This document shows, piece by piece, positions 24,171 to 36,200 of a DNA stretch of 64,000 nt (position 1 is its first letter; each line of letters begins with the position of its first letter). This DNA is from Bimastos eiseni (Eukaryota > Annelida > Clitellata > Crassiclitellata > Lumbricidae). The notes under the pieces are model-generated. The model saw only the letters and a program-made list of their open reading frames with translations, was not told the DNA's origin and did not search any database. The stretch spans positions 27,046,585 to 27,110,584 of the forward strand of contig OY365810.1 of the NCBI GenBank assembly GCA_959347315.1, written 5' to 3'. A program made the position numbers and the translations under genes.

Positions 24171-27100
24171 TGACTAGTTGAATTGTTGGTGATGGACTTG
24201 TTCAAGTTCCCGACACGATAATAAACCGCCTGACAGGCGTTTATAACCCATGATTACCACGTTACGTTGCCTCACAAAACACTAGCATACATTACCGTAC
24301 AGCACAGTTGCCTCTTTCACCTTCTTGAACATACCTTATGCGGTTATACCTTACAAGGCTTGCATAAGCTTTCCGAAGCTCACTTAACATGATCTACGAC
24401 TCTACATTGCCTAACCTTATCCAACGTTCCTAGTCCTTCAGTGTCCTTCGTTTGACTAAGCTAACCCACCTCAGCTTCGCCTAATCTTTCCAAACATTGC
24501 TTTACATGAAATACCCTGCCTCGCCTCATACCTGACTTTATCCTATCTGAACTGACTTACCAAACTATGCAGGTGTTACCTCAATTATCCTACCTTGTCG
24601 CACTAATATCTCCTACAGTCAATCATTCGGGTCAATATTGATTTCCGTGGGTGTGTGCTGAAGCTGAATTGGGGTGCGATGAGAGCTGATGACAGGATAG
24701 CAGCGTTTAATCCTGGTTGATGCAAGTATGATCACTGCCGACGGTGTGGCCATAACACTGATCATGGTTGGCGTCGAAAATGATGAGCACAAGCAGTAGC
24801 AGCTGACCCTGGTTGGAAGAGGCAGTTCGATATGCAGGTGGTTGCGATCATTCGCTGAAGTGCAGGATGAGGCGTCGTGTTCAGTGGAGTGTGGCACTAT
24901 ATAGCGCATCCGATATTTTCTGACCGGGTATTGATTAGGATTGCCCCGTTCCCCAGACAGGGAGAAGCGACACCGGTGAGGCTCACTTCCTGGCTCATTC
25001 TAGTAATTAGGACAAATAATAATTACTAGGGATGATCTACGGCCGCTAAGAACGTGATTTGCTGATTTATGCAGGACGAGCATTCCAGAATTGTAACTAG
25101 GTCTACTGTATACATGCATAGGCTAACCAATGTAACCATAATCAAAAGATTTTATTGATAACTGACAATCAATCAGAGTAGTATAAAATGCGAGTTAAAC
25201 GAGGGATTGACAGTTGACGATAGGGAAAGGAACAACCCCTAAGTCCCGCCATTGGGAACACACGCTCCTTATGTGGAAATTTAAGACACTCTGCATGTTG
25301 GTGCACAAAATGTAATTGTAGAAATTAGTTAACTCATTAGAGAGTCACTAAGAGTTGGCAGTTAGACTCAATAGATATTCATAGCGAGTGAGGGTCACTG
25401 CGAAAGCGTGCATGTAGGCCTATCCACGAAGTCAACGCTTAAAGAAATTATATTGGGCAGGCAACCTATGTCGTTCGGTAAAGTACTGCATGCTTTTAGA
25501 CCCGAGGACCTAATGAAAAATTTACGAGTGCCAGTGCGAAAGTAAACCTGTCTGAAGTTATTGGAGTTGTGAAGGATGCAGGGATTGACTTTGAAGAACC
25601 GATGTAAAGTATGTCGCAAAGGTCAAGGTAGTTGATTATTAAAATGTTTTTACATGAACTCGTTGGTTTGCATTAGGGTTATTTGAGTGACGTTCAGTAT
25701 ACAATGTAGGTTGCCGCGGAGAGAATAAATTAGTAGACCCAATATTCAATGTGTGAGATAGATCTATATAAATGGCATTATAGGCTCTATTTTGAACAGA
25801 TATATAAGCCTTCTTAGTCTAAAGTGGTAATTTGCTGTCCCGATAAAATTACAGACTATTTACAGTATGCGATAGTACATGTAGAGATGAACTATTAAGT
25901 AATACAGGTTAGTGTGAATTGTAGTGGGTAACAGGTATACGCGAAACATTATAAAATGCCAATGTTTTCGAATATCTATAATTATAAGAAATATTCTCAA
26001 AACGGGACTACCAGGTAAGAGATTGGTCATTATAAACTCCTAAAATCTAATTTGAGACAACCAACCTTTGGTATCGGAGTAATAAAGCAACACAATTCGT
26101 CGTTATAATAATAAGTTTCTTTTTTGCATCAAGTTGACGAAGATTTAAGTGGCAATGATTATCAAAATTTCACAAACGTAGTAAGTAATGCGTTGAAGCG
26201 TGAATTGTGGTGCACAGTTTATAACCGAGAATACGTTTAAGAGCAGTCGTAGTTCAGTCGCTGATCGGTAGAGGGTCGAACGGTCGATGGAGGAGTGCAT
26301 GCTGGGAGAGCGATAATTGTGTTCAACGTCTATCATCTAGGCTGATGGAGAGAGCGCCAATGAGAAGGAGGTTTGGTTACAACCATTGGTTACAACTACT
26401 GTTACAGCTAGGGATAAAGAAGTCTAAAAAAATAAAATGCGCAATGCAAGAGAGATCCTACGAACTCACAGAAACCTCAAACCTTGCCATCTCGCCACAG
26501 GTCATTCACTCAAAAAAAAGCATTGCATTTTTACAAATCGTATCCCGATTCATCCCCTTCTACTTACAATGTACCTCCCTCTGCCGTTCCAATTCTAAAC
26601 ACCATGCACCCTATAGCTGATGTCTGACTAACTGTCTGTCTGCACTCTGTCTGACCCCTTTGGTGGATCTTGACCTCGAACCGACTTCACGTCCGCCGAT
26701 CGATTGTGTTTTGATTAAGTCCCTCCGAATATGCTGATCCCCGCGATTTCGCTATTGGAGCACCTCAGAAATATCGATATCGATTACAGAGACAAACTCC
26801 CTGAATGACGGTAATTGTAATCTCCGCACTTCTAAAGTGCCACTCCAAAGCAAAGCGCTTGTCACCAGTTTATTCGCGAGCTCTGCGTTAAGCCATATAA
26901 AGCCTGACAGCATTAGCGTCGCCACGGTGAGCAAGGGGTAGCTGCCCTCCCCATCCAGGCCCAGGCCTTGGGATTCATGAAATTCGAGCAGTTTTTATAT
27001 GGGGAGTACCCTACGTGATTTATAATTTGACATTTCACAATTAAGGTTCTGCGCAAATAATATAGTCAAACTGTGTCACGAATCGAAATGATTGAGGTAA

Positions 27101-29523
27101 TTTCATTAAAAAATTATAGTCAAAGCTTTTGAGGTAAATAAGAGCCCAAAATGTACTTCATTTGGCATCAAATGCTTGAAATTGCGCAGGCTTTGAGGCA
27201 GAGCCCCAGACCCCAATAGAGAAGCTCACGGCGCTCCTCCGTGCCCTCCAAAGGCTCTAATCATTAGGGGTTTTGCCCCAACCTCCAAGCTCTCGCATCG
27301 CCACTGTATATATCACCTATTTTGCATACAGCCCTACACAGAAATGCATTTCCAGACGAAGCTGGGTTGCACGACTATAGTTTTATTTTAAAACTTAACT
27401 TCATTTCGCTTTTAATAAACCGGCCTATGTCTTGCAGTTGAAGTCTAGAAACGCGCTGTAATGTCCGATGCTTCGACTGCGAACGCCTAAACGTCTAAAC
27501 GCCTTCTAACGTCTAAACTCTCAGCGTCTTTACTTGTAATGTAGACGAATTATTCATAAAGGTTATTTAGGTACTATTATGTCAAAATAATAGCTTAAAA
27601 ATATGAGGCAAACAAGAGCACTCCATTTGTCATCAAATGCTCAAAATTTGAGCGTTGGGGCAGCTTACAACGCTCAACCAGACCTTCTATAGTCGTTAGG
27701 GACTTTTACACACACCCCCCCCCCGCCCTACCCCTCAACCTCGAAGCTTTGACGACGCTGCTGCCTGATAGAGGTTGTCGATAGGAGGACCCAGTCCGAT
27801 GATGAACACACGGTCAATTCGTACGATAAATAAAAATTAATAGTCGTCGTCTAAATGTGGCCTATTTGTCAATTTGACCACGAAACCAATCGCAAAACAC
27901 TTTCATAACCACATGTCGTTTACGGCTTACCGATTCGAAATGGCAACAGAACCTTTAAAAATCGACCGCGTTGACTTAAACTTCTGTCTCTTAATCCTTG
28001 GATAAAGAACTTGAATTCGCTGTTTAAAATGATAGGCCTATAAATTCGTTTAACCCGCCAACATAACAGTCAATGAAACAAATATCTCACGTATCTGGCG
28101 CAAGATAAATTGCTGTTTTGTACGTGAAAGCAAGAAAGAACTGATTAGTTGCATCTCACTTACTCGCACTGCAAAGATCTCTTGTTTACTCCTCGTCCCG
28201 CGGTTGTTACTCGCACGCCCGTCGATAGAGGTCGCTACTTTGGCGCCGCCTATTGCCGAAAACCCGATTCATTTTGACAAGAACGACGAGCCATGCAAAT
28301 GCTAGTTGGCTGGGCGCCGCAGCTCATGCTGCATTCCATTCACGTAGAGAACTCGGGCTCACCACTGTCACCAGTTCGTGACGCGTAGAATCTTTAAGGG
28401 TGAAGCGAGTAACCTGGGTGTACAGGGCCATGGCGATCGATGGCTTGGTTTCCTAAATCTGGTTTACTACAAACTGCACTTTGCATTATTGCACCATCTT
28501 TTACCCACTGATTTGTTTCGTAAAATTGTGTCTTTAACATTTGAGTTTTAGCTCTATTAACTTAGGTCTAGACAGCGCAAGCCCGAGTGTGGCCCAGCCG
28601 CCCATAATAACATCGATAAGTATAATATGCAAGAAGAGAGGTCAAGGCTAGCACAAGCTATCAGCTTTTCCTGGTTCCTTTTGCACTGTGACCTTACTTC
28701 CTGATTGATGCGTGTAACTGTAATACTTGTTTTGTGTCATAAGCAACAGCATAATCAGTAACATCTATAGCTTGTTACCATGAACTGCATGTTCAATCCT
28801 ATGGCTCGTTACATATATCATGCTGCCTCCCCGTGTTCTCAGCATCAACAGAAATACAGATTTACGCGAGGCGTGAGAGGAATGCAAGGCTAAAACTGTA
28901 TACATCACCTTTGGCTAAATGCGTGTTCCGACGTTAAAGGAACGCAGCATTCCCATTAAATTATGCCACATAATTATAACGGTCCAGAACAGCGGCTGTG
29001 GCTGCAGACGTTGAAAGGATTACACGTCAACGGCAGAGTACTCGGGTCTACATCTGTGCTATAAATAGAGGAAAATCGGTCAGGCGCTATATCGTGTTGT
29101 GGTCCTTGTGGATGGTGGTGCTGTTCCGTGAAACGTGGTAGCTGTCAGACTTAGATCAGCAGCTTTCAGCAGCGGCCACGTCCAGCTGCTGCATCCAGCT
29201 GCTGTTGATGTTGATGGTGGTGGTGGTGATGGAGTTGTGTTATTGACCTTGCATCAATCGAGTATATTTTGTCCCATGTAGGCACTGATGAGAACCACAA
29301 TTCATCTGACATGGTCAAATGAACGCTGGCATCTCGTGGCATATAATGGTCCGTTGAATCGCCAGAGGCGCCACTCCCGTTTGCGATCTTGCTATTTGAA
29401 AATTAATGATCTTGATAGCCGAAAGCAATGCACATCATTGGACATTAAATCATTCATTATCCATTAAGTTTGAGCGAAATCTACTATTTGCACCTACAAT
29501 GCATGGACGCCAACAATAGCCAC

Positions 29524-29703
29524 GAGGCTTGGGCAAACAAATCGATTAATCGAATTTTACTAATCGATTAATCGAAAATCTTACAAATATTCGATTTATC
29601 GATTAATCGCGATTGATCGATTAATCGATTGTTTGATCAGCTCAATCAGCTCGATTGTTAGATTAGCTCGTTTAGCGCGATTGTTCGATTAGTCGGCCTA
29701 CGC
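29524..29703. mobile_element. Short relative of the 471-1695 element
   Basis: AGGCTTGGGCAAACAAATCG at the left is followed by many ATCGATTAATCG words and ends in a near inverse GATTAGTCGGCCTAC. The left end matches that of the element at 471. It lies about 500 bp upstream of the rabaptin start codon. Confidence 0.6.
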
Positions 29704-30213
29704 AGGCGGCGTTCCCACCGTGTAAAGTAAAACATCATAGTTGATAAATATGCAGTGTAATTTCCATTGCAATTTTTTGACAGTTTGCATAATCTTATAT
29801 GTCATGATGAAGAGGTTCTTCAGTGAGCAATAATTATGACACGGTACCCACGTCGTCACGCTACAGGCTAGCAGTAGGCCAAATCTGTAGACTTACCGAG
29901 ATCGATGATAATTCATGTCCCGACTTCTTTGTCAATGCTAATAGGCCTATATAATTAGTTATTAACTGTGCTTCCATGCTGACCTAGAGGCTATGAAAAG
30001 GCCAAAAGGCGTCTTGGGACGGGTAATGGGATCGTGCCTCTCATCTTTCGTGCACTGCATGACAAAGTTCGCTTTGCCACCCTTACATATAAATTGAATA
30101 TAATTGCGCTATATAATTGCTTGTCGTGTACCTTGCTGTCGTTATTTCCGCTAATATTATGGTTTACCAAATAACTTTTAAAGTTTATCAGCTTAAAAGC
30201 GAGTAAACTGAAT

Positions 30214-30271
30214 ATGGAAGGATTGGATAGCGACGAGTTTGGTCCGATGATGGGAGCAGATTTATTTCAAG
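30214..30271 (+). CDS. RABEP1: Rabaptin exon 1 with gamma-ear-like motif
   Basis: Nineteen codons, MEGLDSDEFGPMMGADLFQ, ending in phase 1 at CAAG|GTACG. DEFGPMMGAD resembles the DFGPLVGAD segment that lies in the middle of mammalian rabaptin-5, where FGPLV binds the ear domain of GGA and gamma-adaptin. Here it stands at the extreme N-terminus. Binding is inferred from the motif only. Confidence 0.85.
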
Positions 30272-33200
30272 GTACGAAAGTTGCCATTGTAAAGATCTGG
30301 TTGGGTAAGTGGACAAGAAATTGGGAAAAGGTTTCGAGGGCATCTCGTATCACGACTACTTTTGCGCTATAATCAAAACAGGAGAGTGATATCAATGTGT
30401 TTGGTGCTCTGCGTAGTGGTCTGAGTCAACTTATTGTTACCGTTCAAATGTAGCCCGGGCGCAAGTGGAGTTTCGGGGTGCGTATGTAATCTTGTGGCAT
30501 GCTGCGGCGACTGCGCCGAAGGTTACATATTTTCTAATGACGACACTAGCCGAGTGTGGGTAAAATGCGAACCGTTTGCGAACTTGTTTTCGTATGGCTG
30601 CCAAAAGTCACGTGACCGATTCGCGCCTATGGTTGCCATTTATATTTTTATTTATGGGGCCAAATGTTTTCGGCAATTATCAGTAAACGATACTTGCTAT
30701 GACCCTGAACCCTATCTATTAACTACACTAATCCTAACCCAAACCGACCCTCACGATGCCAACCCTGACCCTAACCGACCCTCACGATGCCTTGACATGA
30801 TCCAATCGCGCCTATGGTTCGCATTTTGGTTCGCATTTGCCGGTTTGTGGTTCGCAATTTACCAACACCCATACTAGCCTAATGCTGACCTTAAACCGCC
30901 TCACGACGACAGTAAACTTGCCCTAACCGACTATCACGACGCCGAACTTGACCCTTAACCCACCCTTACGACTCCTGGTATATATACATATATAAATTGA
31001 GTTGAATTAAATGCACAAAATGCGCCTTTATCCTAACCCTGACCTCACTGACACTCATGATGCCTATCATAACCCTAACCCATCCTCAAGAATGTCAATT
31101 GATAGGAAGCAGCAAGCTGTTAGCTATCAAAGGTTTGTAATAAGAATATAATTTAGCCATTTCAAATGTTTTTCAACAGTGTGCATGCGCAGTCGAGGGT
31201 TTGCATATCCGGAAAGTTTTCCACCATGGCAGTGTGTCTAGGACCATGGCGGTGTGTCTAGGGCCATGGATTCATTGGCCGCGAAATATTTGTCCGTTTT
31301 GTTATTGGGAACTTGATTACCAGTTGTTGTTTCATTTGAACTTTATTTCATTTGGAGCTTATTGAACTTTGTGTGCCATAGAGCAAGTGTGGGTTTGCTG
31401 TCTCCAGAGCTCTGTGTTTAGGGCCTTTTTCACTTTAAGCATTTCCACTCTGTTCTTAAAGCGTGACTCATATTTCCAAGCAATAATTTTCATTTTAGTC
31501 CGACATTCCTTGCTTTGCAGCATCACTGTGCATTGAGTTCATTTTAATTCAAGTTTCGCAAGAGATTATAGATTGCATAAGAAAGGGATAGTTATGGTCA
31601 ATTTAACATATATTTATTTGCAGCTGATGTATTACATAATGTGTATGTAACTGAGTATATGGCTCTGTAACTATATAAGAAAAATAGGGGTTTTATAGGT
31701 TAAAATTTTGTGAGAGTTATAGTCGACTTCGAATAGACACAGACTTCAGTCACAATATGGCATTTGTGAACCCAACATATTCTATTAGTTGCTAATATTT
31801 TGACTTTTGGTGTCTCTTCTCATCAGAGCTAGAGATGTTGAGACGGAGAGAGGCTGAGCTTCTCGAGCAGAAGCAGATTGCAGAGGCAGAATTCAACCAG
31901 CAGAGGGCAAAGTTTATGGAGCTTTTCAAGCAGAAAGAAGGTTTGTCAAATTGATTTTTAGACAGGTTTTAACTGTTATACAGTGCAAACTGCAGAACAA
32001 TTAAGACTTACCTATAGGGCATGATGCAGTACTCGAGTACAGCAACGGACTCTAGTCTGACACGAGATTGTTTTTCAGAGGTCTCGGGCTCGAACTTGAA
32101 AAGAAATAACTTGGACTTGAAGCCTTGGACATGACTACAGTCGTTGGCACTTGGAGTTGTAGCAGGACCTGCCACCAGTACACTCATTGAACGTGTTTTT
32201 AACAGTGGAGGAATTTTCATGCGACCGCATCGCGCCAGACTATCAAACAAGACTTTATCTAACCTGTCTTCTTGAAGTGTAATTTAGAGAAATTAGAGTA
32301 ATTCTTGGTCACTTGTACTATCATGTTTTTGACACTTTGCATTAATTCTTTATACATATATTGAACTGTTGGTTTTTAACAATATGCTTTATCGTGTGTT
32401 TGGTGTACTTGGAATAGGACTCGGACTCGAGCAACTCTGGACTCGGACTCAGCTTAGGTGGACTCGGACTTTGCTTAGGTGGATTTGACTACATCACTGG
32501 CATAGGGCAAACTATCGCTTAGAATTTTATACCTAATATAAAATAAGACTACTTAAGGTTATTCTCAAGCCACTACACTGACTGACCCAAACTTGTATAA
32601 TTTGAACATCAATTTCATTATTTTGTTTCTATAGTAGCTTTTTGATATGAAACTGTTACGCCTTGTGTCATTTTTGCTGTGAAACTTTGTGCAGTTATTG
32701 TGTATGTTTTTCATGTTAAACTTTTATTCAGATGATTTGCGGCAGACTCAAGACCAACTTTATGCTGCCCAGAATCGATGTTTAGACCAGGAAAGTCAGT
32801 TAGCTGTGCAGAAAAATGAGCTAGAAAAACTTGGCACTGAAATAAATGACATAAAGACAACGGCCGTCATATCGGAAGTAAACCGAGGAGATGAGATGGA
32901 GAAGATTCAAAGGAAATATCGAGAGGAGCTCGCTTCTCTTCAAAGCATCATCAAAGGTCAGTTGGTCTATGACAGTGTTTCCCAAACTATGGGTCGCAAT
33001 CCAAAAGTGGGTCACGGCGTCTTGTCAAGTGGGTCGCCATGCTTCAGGTCTGTTTAAAAATAGTTCAATTAAATTTAAAAAAAAACAAATTGAAACTGTT
33101 CTCTTGACTGTCTTTGTTGTATTGTCACTATAGTATACTCCAATGAGTAGAGTCTAATCTAGTCTCTTGATTATATCAACTATATTCAATGCATGCATTG

Positions 33201-36200
33201 AAAATTGACGTTGAAATGCTAATAAATTTAACTCAATATTGCTCGCCTTTGTGAAGTGGGTCGTGGGCATTCAAAGAATTTCCAAAGTGGGTCCCACGAC
33301 CAAAACGTTAGGGAAACACTGTTCTATGAAATGTCTACTTTGCTTCTCGTCTTCCCGTTGTCATCATCCCAGGTAAGTAGGTGTCTTACAGCGTCCTCAT
33401 CTCCTCCTACATTTCTTCATTCTATCTATGCCATGTTCCAACTGATACATTTATATGGCTGGCCACGGAAATCTTTGTTAGCATCTTGAGTTGAACTTGT
33501 TGTTCCCTTTGCGTGCTCTTCTCATGTCTTTTCAGTGGTTGGTTAATATTTGTTTCGATTTTAATCATTGTTAATGTGAATTGGCTTAATTCTTCCCATT
33601 AATGTAAGATGAGTGGCAGTAGACAGTAGACAACCTGGAATAACACCTGCCTTCAGATCTGTATATTCTATTGGCTATGCACTCTACCTATGTCTTTTAC
33701 AAGCATGTTAAAACTGTGCTTTATCACGAGAATTGAGCTGGGAGCTCCTCTGAGTAGGTATCTTGGAGGGTGCTATTTGTGTGTCCTCCAAACGATGGAA
33801 CAAATGAATTTTTCTCTGAGATGTTTTCTTTTGACTGGGTTTCTTCAATGGATTATGTTGAAGTGACATCAGTTTTTATACTTTGTGGTGCTATAGAAGC
33901 CATTCAATTTCATCAGATTAGATAATGCTTCTGTTTATAGACAGAGTCATGTGACTTCATGTGCTTAGTAAAAGTCACTAATTGCCGAATAGCCAAATGG
34001 CACGAGCACGGACCGTATTATGGCCTCTGAACATGGATGCCTGTTTAGTCTGTTTTTCCTACTGGATTAGGCCTATTGCTATTCAATCTTTAACTTAAAT
34101 GTAGGCCTACTCATATTTAATTATAAGCCCCAGCATTTCATCAACCATTTATAGTACCTTGTATTGTCACATCGATGCTCCTCAGTACTTATGAACAAGA
34201 CACTTTGCAACTGCCAGCTTTCATTTCTCTGTTGACAATTGATCCGAAATGACTGGTTAGGTTTTGTGATGGCTGATGGGGCTAGATAAATGTTGCCTAT
34301 TTTTACAATGTTAATCATTTGTTTCGATTTTAACTATTGTTAATGTGAATTGGCTTAATTCTTCCCGTTAACATTGTAAGATGAGTGGCAGGAGTAGGAT
34401 TAAGAGTTCATGATTCTTGAAAATATGATATTGTGAGTCTGATATGAACATTATTATCTATGTTAATATAATGTGTCAGAATTGACAGAAGGGCTGATAT
34501 AATCTATTATTTAGGCTACACCCATTTGCCCTCCCAACAAGGACAACAACAGCGGCCTCGACCGAATATCCTGTTTTTTTGGGACTATTCGGAAGTATTC
34601 TCCTTGGCAAATATTATACACACTAATAGTTAGAAATAAAAAAATTTTATTCTATATTTTTTTATAAACATTTTACATTCTAAGAACGAAAATTTAAATT
34701 TAAAACCGTATTAGTTGTTATTACAGGGACAAAGTGATGAAAATCGAAAGTTTTAAGCTTTGCCTGCAAGTGATAGTTGCCGGCAGCTCAGTGTGCCAGT
34801 ACTATTCGGTCTGTACCCGGATCCAGCAAATAGTGAATCAAAATACCTGGATTTGGTACTCTGTGTAAACTGTCTACTTGTGTAAACTGTCTACTAGTGT
34901 AAACTGTCTGCTCGTGTAAACAGTCTACTCGGTTACGCCCTAGTATTGCATTCGCCATAATATACTTCCAGATTCTTTCTCAAATTTGTTGAAGACAGGG
35001 TCTAATATTCATGATCATGTCTCTCATTTCTACAGGAAGCATCCTGTTTGCATATAAAAATTAAACAAGTCTTGATTAAATGTATTGGCCCATTACTATA
35101 GAACATTTTGCCTAGTGATAAATTAAGGTCACCTACAATTGGCTTATTAGAAAAATACTCCAACAGATTTTCTGTCATAGCTTTGGCACCAGGCCCCAAT
35201 GTTAGTTACTTTGCTCAGCTCTCACTATCTAAATCTTTGCTTTTATTCTTTCTTTTCTTCTCATAATTTGGAGTAGTTTTCTTTTCCTTCTGACTTCATG
35301 TCTTGAGTTTCCTTATTTCTGCATTATAGTCCACTTATTACATTTTATAAGGTCAGCTGTTGTTTAGTTGTTTGCTGTTACACTTAGCATGTAGCCATCT
35401 ACCTAAATAAATTATGTGAGGGTATCCAGAGACACTGGGGCATTGCATTTTTTGATTACCCATTCTTGAGCATCACACATTTTTTATGATCTTAGATGAT
35501 TGCACGTACTTTGTAACAACATAACATAATATTCATGTTTATTACTATTTCACACTGACACATCGCAATATGATATACAAGTCAATTTTTTTTTATTCAA
35601 TAATTTTCTATATATATTTTACAATCTACAAATTAAAATTTAAAACCGTATTAGTTGTTATGACAGGGAAAAAATTTTTTGCTATTTTTTTCATGACGTG
35701 AAACAGTGAAAGTGACGATCGTAGATGATTACACTTACTGTGACATATTTATTATCTGTTCACTTGCCTGTGTTAATTATGACTGTGTTTTTATTCCTCA
35801 TTTGCTGTGTTTTGATGGCCAGATTTCCTTCCATTATTTTGATCATGACATCAATGTGCCTCAGTCTCTTGATGGTATGGTACAGTATTCACTTATCTGT
35901 GCATGACCCTTATCTGACCCTCTAAGAAGGTCAAATGTGGTTGCTGACCATGGGTTCAGAGGGCCATGTTGAGATATGGCAGCGTATGATTCACGGAAAT
36001 CTTATTGTCACCAGAAAGAGCAGAGACTTACCTGATGTGAATGCATACACATTGTGGCTGACTGTCAGACGATTTTGTCCAATTGCTTTGAAGGGTCACA
36101 TTACTGTCTGGTTATGGACAAAAGTGACTGAGCAGATACCAATTTATGTATCTGACCAGATCAATATATCTGGTGTTTCCAGACATTATTTAGAAGTGTG

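Larger units (their letters stand above)
9308..30213. other. Intergenic region between divergent STUM-like and rabaptin genes
   Basis: About 21 kb with no supported gene. It contains a dead mariner-like transposase, a LINE 3' relic, an assembly gap, and long simple repeats concentrated at 11.6-17.6 and 21.4-23.3 kb. Stretches such as 17.6-20.0, 24.2-26.9 and 27.3-29.5 kb show nothing I can name beyond short relics; 26930-27310 and 27650-27770 have 'gccccagaccccaa'-type relics of unidentified elements. Promoters of both flanking genes should lie at its edges, but I see no clear core promoter. A perfect octamer ATGCAAAT is at 28293-28300, too far from the rabaptin start to interpret. Confidence 0.55.

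Noticed and set aside
30434..30877. 147-codon open frame with Cys-rich start (CVCNLVACCGDC)
   Set aside because: It runs through the degenerate CCTAACC repeat in rabaptin intron 1 and has no recognisable domain; the Cys cluster has no conserved spacing known to me.
34880..34932. Possible CRISPR-like spaced repeat
   Set aside because: Units of about 18 bases are directly tandem without spacers, in an animal intron.
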